The position numbers and the translations under genes were made by a program. This document shows positions 17,208 through 25,420 of a stretch of DNA of 64,000 bases, one piece after another. The notes below the pieces were generated by a model. The model saw nothing but the letters and a program-made list of their open reading frames with translations. It searched no databases and was not told the DNA's origin. Source of the stretch: JAIBJN01 sp963699495 (lineage in GTDB: Bacteria; Actinomycetota; Thermoleophilia; Gaiellales; Gaiellaceae); the NCBI GenBank assembly GCA_963699495.1, contig CAVOUB010000007.1, positions 65,779 to 129,778 of the forward strand, written 5' to 3'. Position 1 is the first letter of the stretch, and each line of letters opens with the position of its first letter.

Positions 17208-17482
17208 TCGGCTTCCGGCTCGCCGCGCAGCGCCCGCCGGAGGCGCAGCGCATCAAGGAGGACGTGGTGATGCGCTTCGACCACATCTACGAGGTCGACC
17301 CGGCGCTCATGACCGAGCACACGCCACAACAGGACATCCCGGCCTGGGACACGCTTCGCATCGTCGACAGCCGGTGGGAGCACCTCGCCTGGATGCACGA
17401 CCACTTCGCGGACAGCGTTCTGTCCGGCGAGGAGCTCCTGGAGGAAATCGAGGCCGAGGCGGCCGAAGGAGGCACGACATGA
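17204..17482 (+). CDS. 92-aa protein in the redox operon
   Basis: A small acidic protein that overlaps both neighbours by 4 nt (ATGA at each end), strong evidence for coupled translation. An alternative ATG at residue 23 (MRFDHIYEVDP) follows AAGGAGG and may be the true start, giving about 70 aa. It is Trp- and His-rich in the middle (WEHLAWMHDHF) and ends in an acidic tail. I do not recognise a family. It may be a small subunit of the adjacent flavoprotein complex. Confidence 0.6.
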   Translation: MIGFRLAAQRPPEAQRIKEDVVMRFDHIYEVDPALMTEHTPQQDIPAWDTLRIVDSRWEHLAWMHDHFADSVLSGEELLEEIEAEAAEGGTT

Positions 17483-18540
17483 AGTTCAGCTACACGACAC
17501 TCCTCGACTACCCACTCTCCGACTCGCTCGAGCACATCAAGACGGCCGACGAGCTGGGCTACTACGCGTGCTACGCGGCCGACGAGACCTGGCACAAGGA
17601 TCTCTGGCTGCTCTACGCGGCGGCGGCGGACAAGACGAAGAACGTGCGCTTCGGGCCAAACCTGTCCAGCGTCTATCTCCGCGAGCCGACGCTCATCTGC
17701 CAGGCGCTCGCCACCCTCGACGAGCTCACCGGCGGTCGCGCGGAGGGCGTGATCTCCTGCGGCAACTTCGGGATGCTCACGCAGTACGGCGTCGACTGGA
17801 AGACGATCAAGCCGTTCTCCCGTGTCAAGGAGGCGCACGAGGTCATGCGCACCTTCCTCGACGACGGCGTGATCACCTACGAGGGCGAGTTCCACACGTA
17901 CAACGGGCTCTTCACCTTCGCGCGGCCCGTGCAGGAGCGGCTTCCGCTCTACATCGGCGCCATGCGCGGCCCCAAGTCGATGCAGCTCGCCGGGGAGGTC
18001 TCGGACGGCGTCCACAGCGCGCTGGGCTACAACAAGGCCTGGTACGACTACGTCGTCGAGAACGTCAAGATCGGCGCCGAGAGCGCCGGCCGCGACTGGA
18101 CGACGCTCGACATCGGCGCCTGGTGCGTCGTCACGTGCGGGCCCGACTCGGAGAAGGCGAAGGCGGCGGCGCGCGCCATCGTCACCTTCTATCTCTCCTC
18201 CCAGCCGGACGAGCAGTTCAAGGCGCACGGCATCGACCCGGACGAGGTGAAGGCGATCGTCGAGGTCCTCGGCAAAGGTGAGCTCGACAAGGCGTACGAC
18301 ATGACGACGCCCGAGATCGCCGGGAAGCTCTCGATCGCCGGCACGCCCGAGGAGTGCGTCGCGCAGATCAAGGAGATCGAGTCGGCCGGCGTCAACCACA
18401 TGATCCTCTGCATCACCGACCCCTACATCCTCAAGCTGTTCGCCCAGCGGGACGTCGACGTCCCGGACGTCCAGGGGCAACTCCAGCTCATCGCGGACGA
18501 GGTGATGCCCGCGTTCAGCACCGCGGGGGTGGCGAGCTGA
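17479..18540 (+). CDS. Luciferase-like (LLM-class) flavin/F420-dependent oxidoreductase
   Basis: A 353-aa TIM-barrel protein of the bacterial-luciferase/5,10-methylene-tetrahydromethanopterin reductase superfamily. Features: start MKFSYTTLLDYPLSD, VRFGPNLSSVYLREPTLICQ, RAEGVISCGNFG, LPLYIGAMRGPKSMQLAGEV and the C-terminal IAGTPEECVAQIKEI. In actinobacteria many use F420. Substrate unknown. The start overlaps the 92-aa gene stop and the GMC gene follows after 10 nt. Confidence 0.85.
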   Translation: MKFSYTTLLDYPLSDSLEHIKTADELGYYACYAADETWHKDLWLLYAAAADKTKNVRFGPNLSSVYLREPTLICQALATLDELTGGRAEGVISCGNFGMLTQYGVDWKTIKPFSRVKEAHEVMRTFLDDGVITYEGEFHTYNGLFTFARPVQERLPLYIGAMRGPKSMQLAGEVSDGVHSALGYNKAWYDYVVENVKIGAESAGRDWTTLDIGAWCVVTCGPDSEKAKAAARAIVTFYLSSQPDEQFKAHGIDPDEVKAIVEVLGKGELDKAYDMTTPEIAGKLSIAGTPEECVAQIKEIESAGVNHMILCITDPYILKLFAQRDVDVPDVQGQLQLIADEVMPAFSTAGVAS

Positions 18541-18550
18541 GGAGGGAGCC

Positions 18551-20639
18551 ATGGCCGTCACGAGCGAGCACACGTTGACCTCGGAGCAGCGCGCGACGTT
18601 CTGGGCGCTGGCGGACGTTCTCATCCCCGCGACTGAGGCGATGCCTGCGGCCAGCGAGGCCGGGTCGGCGGAGAAGTGGCTCGACCGGGCCCTCGCTGCC
18701 CGGCCGGACCTCGCGGAGCCGCTCGCCGCCGTGCTCGACACGGCAGCCGGGCGCGATCCCGAGGGCGAGGCGCGGCGGGCTGCACGCGGAGGACCCGGAC
18801 GGATTCTCCGCGCTCGCGCAGATCGCCTCGGGCGGCTACTACATGAACCTCAAGGTCCGGAAGCGGATCGGCTACCCGGGCCAGGGGAAGCGGCCGCCTT
18901 TCTCGGACGAGGCCGAGTACGACCTGCGGGACGGGCTCCTCGACCCGGTCTACGCGCGCGGGCCGATCAACACCACGGCCCCGCCGCCGCCCGAGACGCT
19001 CGAGCCGGCGGCGCCGCTCTCGTTCTCGCTCTCGGGCAACGGCGCGAAGGCCGACGTGCTGATCGTCGGCGCAGGCGCAGGAGGCTCGGTGGCGGCGCGA
19101 CACCTGGCGGAGGCCGGCTTCAAGGTCGTCTGCCTGGAGCAGGGCGGCTGGGAGAACGCCTCCGACTTCCCGGGCGACAAGCTCGAGTGGGAGCTCGTCG
19201 CCGACGCGCAGTGGAGCCCGAACCCGAACACGCGGCAGCATCCGGCGGACTACCCGCTCGAGGTCTCGGGCTCGCCGATCACGCCGGTGATGTACAACGC
19301 GGTCGGCGGGAGCACGATCCACTTCTGCGCCCAGTGGGTGCGGCTGCGGCCGCAGGACTACAAGCTCCGCACGCTGCACGGGATCGCCGACGACTGGCCC
19401 GTCTCCTACGAGGAGATGAAGCCCTACTACGAGCGGATCGACCAGGAGATGCAGATCTCCGGCATGGCGGGCGACCCGAACTACCCGCCCGGACCGGCTC
19501 CTCTGCTGCCGCCGATCCCGATCGGGCCGATCGGCCGTCGGGCGGCCGAGGGGATGAACGAGCTCGGGTGGCACTGGTGGCCGGCCGCGCACGCGATCCG
19601 CTCGGAGCCGGTCGGCAACCTCGCCGGCTGCGAGCGCACCGGCACCTGCATGTGGGGCTGCCCGAAGGGCGCCAAGAGCTCGACCGACACGACCATGTGG
19701 CCGCAGGCCCTCGCACACGGCGCGAAGCTCGTCACGGGCGCGCGCGTGCGCGAGATCACGACGAACGGGAACGGCCTCGCCACGGGCGCGATCTACGTCG
19801 ACCGCGAGGGCAACGAGCAGCGGCAGGAAGCCGACGTGGTCGTCGTCGCGGGCAACGGCGTGGGCACGGCGCGCCTGCTCCTCCTCTCGGGCGGGCAGGA
19901 CGGGATCGCCAACTCCTCCGGGCTCGTCGGCAAGCGACTCATGCTCCACCCGTACATGAGCGTCCTCGGGATCTACGAGGACGACCTCGAGGGCTGGCTC
20001 GGGCCGTGGGGGACGCAGCTCCTCTCGCTCGAGTTCGCCGACCACGACGAGTCGCGCGGCTTCCCGCTGGGCGCGCAGTGGGACGTGATGCCGCTCGGCG
20101 GGCCGCTCTTCAGCCTCTTCCGCTACGACGAGCTGCCTTTCGACGAGCGCTGGGGCGCCGCCGTGCACGACCTGACGGAGTCGACGCTCGGCCACGCCTT
20201 CGACTGGGGCGTGGGCATCGAGGACCTGCCGCACGAGTCGAACACGGTCACGCTCGACCCGGAGCTGACCGACGCGGACGGCATCCCCGCGCCGAAGATC
20301 ACCTTCACGATCGACGACGAGATGCGCGCCAACCTCGAGTTCCAGCTCGCGCGGGCGAAGGAGGCGCACGAGGCCGCCGGCGCGACGAAGACGATCGTGG
20401 CCGACTGGTCGCAGTGGGGCTGGCACCTGCTGGGGACGACGCGCATGGGCGACGACCCGGCCACGTCGGTCGTCGACCGCTGGTGCGCCGCGCACGACGT
20501 GCCGAACCTCTACGTCCTCGACGGCGCGGTCTTTCCCACCTCCGGGCCGATGGCGCCGACATCGACGATCTGCGCCAACTCGCTCCGCTGCACCGAGCGC
20601 CTGATCGAGCGCGCCCGCCTGCAGCCGACGCCCGCTTAG
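18551..20639 (+). CDS. GMC oxidoreductase with N-terminal gluconate-2-dehydrogenase-subunit-3-like region (frameshifted)
   Basis: A GMC-family FAD alcohol dehydrogenase, about 695 aa after correction. The N-terminal 90 aa (LTSEQRATFWALADVLIPAT) resemble the gamma subunit (subunit 3) of membrane gluconate dehydrogenases. Then come the FAD motif VLIVGAGAGGSVAARHL, GGSTIHFCAQW, and the C-terminal His region GWHLLGTTRMG and VFPTSGPMAPTSTI. One extra G in GGG at 18777–18779 breaks the frame; both halves are otherwise intact, so I suspect sequence error. It closes the redox operon that starts at 14416. Confidence 0.82.
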
Positions 20640-21190
20640 TCCTCCGGGCGGAGCCCGATCGCGTTCGTCGTGCCGTCGCGGCGGTGCAGCTCGATCCGCT
20701 CCTGGTCTGCTTCGTGCGTGTCGTCGAGCCAGAGTGCGAACGCGTTCTCGCCCATCTGCGCCTCGTGCCTCACGCCGGCGACGACGAGGTCGACGGACTC
20801 CACCGAGTCGGCGACGACACCGCGGAAGACGAGGTCGCCCGTCTCGAGCTGGCTGGTCTGCAGGAAGAGCCCGTCCGGGCCCGGCCGGCCGGAGCCGCCG
20901 CCGCCGTTGGGGAGCACCGCGACGACGAGGCGGTCGTCGCCGAGCGGAGCGGCGTAGATCGTGTCCTGCTCGCCGCCGAGGCCCGACAGGAGCACGCGTC
21001 CTTCGCCCATGGAGATCTCAGCGCCCCAGTCGATGCCGCTCCAGGACACCGCCGCGAGCGGCTCGGCGCTCCGGTCGGCGTCGGTCCGCGGACGGCCGAA
21101 GACGCCGTAGAGCTCCCGGACCGGAACCGGCTCGTCGTCGCCGCCCGACCACCTGAGCCACGAGGTGCCGGGAACGAACGGACGGGCCAC
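20636..21190 (-). CDS. 184-aa protein coupled to the aldehyde dehydrogenase
   Basis: Starts at a GTG that overlaps the ALDH stop (TAGTG, 1 nt shared) and ends convergent with the GMC gene, overlapping 4 nt. Predicted soluble and beta-rich, with FVPGTSWLRWSGGDDEP at the N-terminus and a central Gly-rich loop (PNGGGGSGRPGPDG). I recognise no family or catalytic motif. Coupling to ALDH suggests a role in the same pathway. Confidence 0.6.
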   Translation of the reverse strand: MARPFVPGTSWLRWSGGDDEPVPVRELYGVFGRPRTDADRSAEPLAAVSWSGIDWGAEISMGEGRVLLSGLGGEQDTIYAAPLGDDRLVVAVLPNGGGGSGRPGPDGLFLQTSQLETGDLVFRGVVADSVESVDLVVAGVRHEAQMGENAFALWLDDTHEADQERIELHRRDGTTNAIGLRPED

Positions 21191-22629
21191 TAGTCGGCCA
21201 GGTCGAAGGTGATCTGCTTCGTCTCCGTGAGGGCGTCGATCATCCAGCCCGCAAGCTCCCGGCCGGCGCCGGACTTCTTGGCGCCGCCGAACGGCGCGAG
21301 CTGGTCCCAGTAGTTCGTCGTCTCGTTGATGTGGACGGTGCCGTGGCGGAGCTCCTCGGCCGCGCGCCAGGCGTCGTGGAGCGAGCGCGTGAAGACGGAC
21401 GCGGTCAGCCCGTACTCCGTCTCGTTGGCGATCTCGAGCGCCTCGTCGAGCGTCGAGAACGAGATGATCGGCGCGACCGGGCCGAAGGTCTCCTCCTGCG
21501 CGATCCGCATGTCGCTGGTGACGCCGTCGACGATCGTCGGCTCGTGGAACTGGCCCTCGTGGCCGCCGCCGAGGACGATGCGTCGCGCCCTTGGCGATCG
21601 CGTCGTCGAGGTGCTCCTGCGTCCGCGCCAGCACCTCCGGCGTGCAGAGCGGGCCCATGTCGGTCTCCTCGTCGAGCGGGTCGCCGACGCGCAGCGCCTT
21701 CGTCCGCTCGGCGAGCGCCTCGACGAAGGCGTCCTTCACGGACTCGTGCACGAGGATGCGCTCGGCTGCGGTGCAGCACTGGCCGGCGAGGTAGAAGCAG
21801 CCGACGATGGCGGCGTCGGCGGCCTTCTCGAGGTTGGCGTCGGCGAGGACGATCTGCGGGCCCGTTGCCGCCCAGCTCGAGGACGCGGTTCTTGAGCGCC
21901 GCGTCGCGGGCCACCTGCTCGCCGGTGTGCGAGGAGCCGGTGAAGACGACGGCGCCGACATCCGGATGACGGACGAGCGCCGAGCCGACCTCGCCGCGGC
22001 CGTGCACGACGTTGAGCGTCCCCGGCGGAAAGCCCGCGTCGTGGATGACCTCGGCGAACATGTTCGCGCAGAGCGGGGCGTACTCGGACGGCTTCCAGAC
22101 GGCGGTGCAGCCGACCGCGAGGCCGTAGACGATCGGGATGCCGGCGATGTCGACCGGGAAGTTCCACGGAGTGACCGCGGCGACCACCCCGACCGGCTCC
22201 TGGGTGACGATGATCCGCTTGTCGTTCGTGCGCTCCTGAGTGGAAGGGAGCACCTGGCCCGCGTGGCGGAGGACGTCCTCGGAGGCGCGGCGGAAGTGGT
22301 CGGCCGTGTACTCGACCATCTCCTCGCGCGACTCGCGGATCGTCTTGCCGACTTCCTGGGTGATCATCTCGCGCGATCTCGTCCGAGCGCTCCATGCAGA
22401 GGTCGAAGGCCGCGCGGCAGAGGTCGACACGCTCGAGCAGCGAGACCTTGCGCCAGGCGAGGAAGGCGTCCGTCGCCGCCTTGACCGCGGCGTCGACCTG
22501 GGCGGTCGAGGACGCCGCGACCGTTCCCAGCAGCTCGCCGGTCGCCGGGCTCCGGACCTCGATCTCCTCCCCGTCGCCGGGGATCCAGTCCCCGCCGATG
22601 TACGCGTCCTGACGGATCGCTACGGCCAT
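21190..22629 (-). CDS. Aldehyde dehydrogenase (frameshifted at three sites)
   Basis: NAD(P)-dependent ALDH superfamily, about 478 aa after correction. Visible parts: YIGGDWIPGDGEEIEV, TPWNFPVDIAGIPIVYGL, FTGSSHTGEQVA, LELGGNGP (catalytic Glu), the nucleophile loop LAGQCCTAAERILVH (Cys), EETFGPVAPI and FGGAKKSGAGRE. Reading shifts occur near 22377, 21864 and 21590. Each is repaired by removing one base, and the total length is then consistent. Start ATG 22629 has AGGAGG upstream. Its place next to redox and permease genes suggests oxidation of an aldehyde from amine or alcohol catabolism. Confidence 0.85.
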
Positions 22630-22830
22630 CTCGCCCCTCCTTCTCGTGTCGGGGAAGTGTCGCATGCCCATTCGGCCTATTGAAGTCCGGTGCAGCGAAG
22701 TGGTACCGTCGCGCATCCCGATGCCGCCGACATGCCGATCGGGGGCGTGCAGCGCCCGCTCACTGGCAGTCCGACGTGCCGTCTACAGTCCCGGACCGGC
22801 TAGGGCGTCTCTCGATTCAGAGGAGGGTGC

Positions 22831-24433
22831 ATGGCTGAAGTTGCAGTAGACGAACGACGTCTCCTCAAGACGATCCGGTGGTGGGACGGGTTCGTCATCG
22901 GTCTCGCCAACCCCGGCTTCCTGCTGATCGGCCTCTGGGGCTCGATCATCGCGCTCGGGGGCCAGGTGGCCATCATCCTCTGGGTCGTCTCCGCCATCAT
23001 CGGCGCGCTCCAGGCGTACATCTACTGCGAGCCCGCCGCCATGTTCCCGGACAAGCCGGGAGGCCTGTCCGTCTACGCGCGCGAGGGATGGCGCAAGCAC
23101 TTCTCGTTCGCGGGGCCGATCGCGGTCTTCGGCTACTGGTTCGCGTGGTCGAGCGTGCTGGCGATCTACGGGAGCCTGATCGGGTACCTGCTGATCGCCG
23201 AGTTCGGAGCCGGGAGCTACTTCGACCCCGCGGAAACGACGTGGCATCCGCCCGTCATCCCGGCGCTCGGCTGGCCGCAGCTGATCGGGGTCGCGGCCAT
23301 CGTGCTCTGCTGGATCTTCAACGTCCGCGGGATGCGGCCGGCCGTCGGGCTCAGCTACGTCGTCGGCGCCCTGATGGTGATCCCCATCCTCGTCATCGCC
23401 ATCGGCGCCTTCGTGACCGGCGACTTCTCGAACCACGAGATCAACTCGAACTTCGTCTCGGCGAACGTCGAGTTCTACGGCGACTCTGCAACGTTCTTCA
23501 ACCAGTTCGTGATGATCATGGTCTGGCTGTACATCCTCGGCTGGTCGACGTACGGGCCGGAATCGGGGGCGACGTTCGCACCGGAGTACAAGGACACCGC
23601 CAACGACACGCGGAAGGCCCTGGCCTCGGTGGGAGCGCTCAACGTCGTCCTCGCGTTCCTGCTGCCGATCGCCGTGATCGGGACGATCGGCTACGACGGT
23701 CTCTACAACGACCTGACCGGCGTCGTCTGGCTGACCGACGTCGTCAACTCGATCGCGGGCGAGGGGTTCGGGAAGTTCCTCGTCGTCTGTCTCTGCGGCG
23801 GCCTGCTTCTTTCGATGAACACGGCCACGATGGACGGATCGCGGGCGCTCTACGCGCTCTCCGAGGAGAAGATGACGATCAGGCAGCTCGGCGTCCTCAA
23901 CAAGCACAGCGTGCCGGGCCGCGCCATGACGGTCGACATGCTGCTGAACATCTTCCTGCTCCTCTACTTCCAGAACATCTACTTCATCCTCGCGGCGGGC
24001 AACCTCGGGTACATGTTCTCGCACGTGCTCGCGCTCTCAGGGGTGCTGCTCTTGCGCCGCGACCGGCCGAACTGGCCACGTCCGATCAAGCTCGCGAAGG
24101 TATGGATGGTGGCCGCCGGGTTGTTCTGCTTCGCGAACCTGATGTTCATCATCTTCGGCCTCTACGGGCTCAAGTACACGGGCTACGGCTTCGACTACCT
24201 GAGCGACGAGTACGCCGCGTTCCTCGCGGGCGACGGGCCCGGTGCCCAGCGCGACGGCGAGGGTCCCCGAGATCGTCGCCGTAGGCGTCGGAGTGCTGGT
24301 GGCGGGCGTCCTCGGGTACATCATCGCCCAGCGCCAGTGGGGCAAGTCGGTGCACTGGACCGACCCCAGCGACGAGCAGCCGACGCAGGAGGCGATCGAC
24401 GGCGCAGCCGCCCTCGCCGCCCGCGCCCGCTAG
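22831..24433 (+). CDS. APC-superfamily permease (copy 2, frameshift near the C-terminus)
   Basis: A paralogue of the permease at 11184. It shares ANPGFLL, AAMFPDKPGG, TFAPEYKDT and SMNTAT. The start MAEVAVDERRLLKTIRWWDG has AGAGGAGG upstream. The last helix (VPEIVAVGVGVLVAGVLGY) and cytosolic tail are in another frame: one extra C in GGGCCC near 24236 explains this. Corrected length is about 533 aa. It is followed by the zinc-ribbon and UspA genes, and then by the trimethylamine dehydrogenase operon, so an amine substrate is plausible. Confidence 0.86.
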
Positions 24434-24453
24434 ACGAAACGCCAATCGACCTC

Positions 24454-24479
24454 GGAAGGGCGGGGCAACCCGCCCTTCC
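24454..24479 (+). terminator. Hairpin after the APC permease
   Basis: Perfect 11-bp stem GGAAGGGCGGG / CCCGCCCTTCC around a GCAA loop, 20 nt after the permease stop and followed by TGTGT. Likely a terminator that separates the permease from the next transcript. Confidence 0.7.
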
Positions 24480-24512
24480 TGTGTCCGAGGACTACAATCG
24501 CCCGAGAGGCCC

Positions 24513-24869
24513 GTGGCGATTCCAATCACCGTCCGGTGCGAGTGCGGCGAGATCCACGCGGCGAAGCTCGGGGAGGTCGTCGAGTGTCCGTGCGGGCGGC
24601 GCTACGACACCTCGCAGATCCCGGAGAGCACCTTCCCGCAGGTACGCGAGCACCAGGCCAAGGCCAGGCTCTACGTGCGGGTCGGCGCCGTCTTCATCAT
24701 CGTGTGCGCAGTCGTCTCGTTCCTCCTCTGGGGCATCTGGGGTGCGGCGATCACCGTCCCCCTCGCCGGGATGGTGTGGTTCTGGTACATCCGCCGCTGG
24801 TTCATGCGCAAGTTCGTGCCGTCGCCCGGCGAGCTGCCCACGCTCGACCTGGAGGCCTCCGGCAAATGA
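24513..24869 (+). CDS. Zinc-ribbon membrane protein (copy 2)
   Basis: A 118-aa protein, GTG start, with the N-terminal ribbon RCECGEIHAAK … CPCGRRYDTSQIP and two helices (about residues 50–85). It closely follows the pattern of the 117-aa protein at 10709–11062, including the Q-I-P after the ribbon. A TACAAT -10 lies about 14 nt upstream. Its stop overlaps the UspA start (ATGA). Confidence 0.75.
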   Translation: MAIPITVRCECGEIHAAKLGEVVECPCGRRYDTSQIPESTFPQVREHQAKARLYVRVGAVFIIVCAVVSFLLWGIWGAAITVPLAGMVWFWYIRRWFMRKFVPSPGELPTLDLEASGK

Positions 24870-25336
24870 CGCGGGAGACGCTCGATCGAGCGGCGCCGCC
24901 GAGTCCGGCGGCGGTAGCGCGGCGCGTCAAGCCCGTCATGCTCCTGACGCTCAACGTCGAGCTGGAGGAGCCGGCGATCGCGTTCGCGATCGAGACGGCG
25001 GCCCAGACCGGGGCCGAGCTCTACATCTGTGACGCCATCCCGCTCGTGTACCGGCCCTACGGCGCGCACGTCTCCCGCCAGTACGCCGAGCAGATGAACC
25101 GCAAGCACCTCAACGCCGTCGCGAGCCGCGCGCGCGAGCTGGGCGTCAGGGCGACTCAGCTCGCCTTCCACAACCCGAGGCCGGTCAAGGCCGCGCTCGA
25201 AGTCGCCCGCACGGAGCACATCGGCCTGCTCGTCTTCGGAGCGAACCGGAAGGAGCTCGGCAAGCGCACGTTTCGCAAGGCCGTGAAGCGGATCCGCGAC
25301 AACCCGCCCTGCCTGGTCTGGGTCGGCGACGACTGA
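24866..25336 (+). CDS. UspA-like universal stress domain protein (copy 2)
   Basis: A 156-aa protein, same length as the UspA-like protein at 10236–10706. RVKPVMLLTLNVELEEPAI opens the Usp fold and GLLVFGANRKELGKRTFRKA plus CLVWVGDD end it; copy 1 has the matching GLLVFGPDRK and CLVWVSD. Translationally coupled to the zinc-ribbon gene. Role unknown; possibly regulates the nearby APC permease, by analogy with permease–Usp fusions such as the one at 24–1925. Confidence 0.8.
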   Translation: MTRETLDRAAPPSPAAVARRVKPVMLLTLNVELEEPAIAFAIETAAQTGAELYICDAIPLVYRPYGAHVSRQYAEQMNRKHLNAVASRARELGVRATQLAFHNPRPVKAALEVARTEHIGLLVFGANRKELGKRTFRKAVKRIRDNPPCLVWVGDD

Positions 25337-25350
25337 CTCGTAACCGCTGC

Positions 25351-25362
25351 GGCTTGCAAGCC
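25351..25362. promoter_or_regulatory. Perfect palindrome upstream of the trimethylamine dehydrogenase operon
   Basis: GGCTTGCAAGCC, a perfect 12-bp palindrome, lies 58 nt before the chosen start of the dehydrogenase. It may be an operator; the regulator is unknown. Confidence 0.35.
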
Positions 25363-25420
25363 TGCTACGGGCGCTGTGAGAATGCCGGTTCCCGGTGCTG
25401 CCATGAAGGAGGTACGCGAG

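Noticed and set aside
21190..22629. ALDH as a pseudogene
   Set aside because: All motifs are intact, three single-base removals restore one frame, and the total length is then a multiple of three. Sequence error is the simpler reading.
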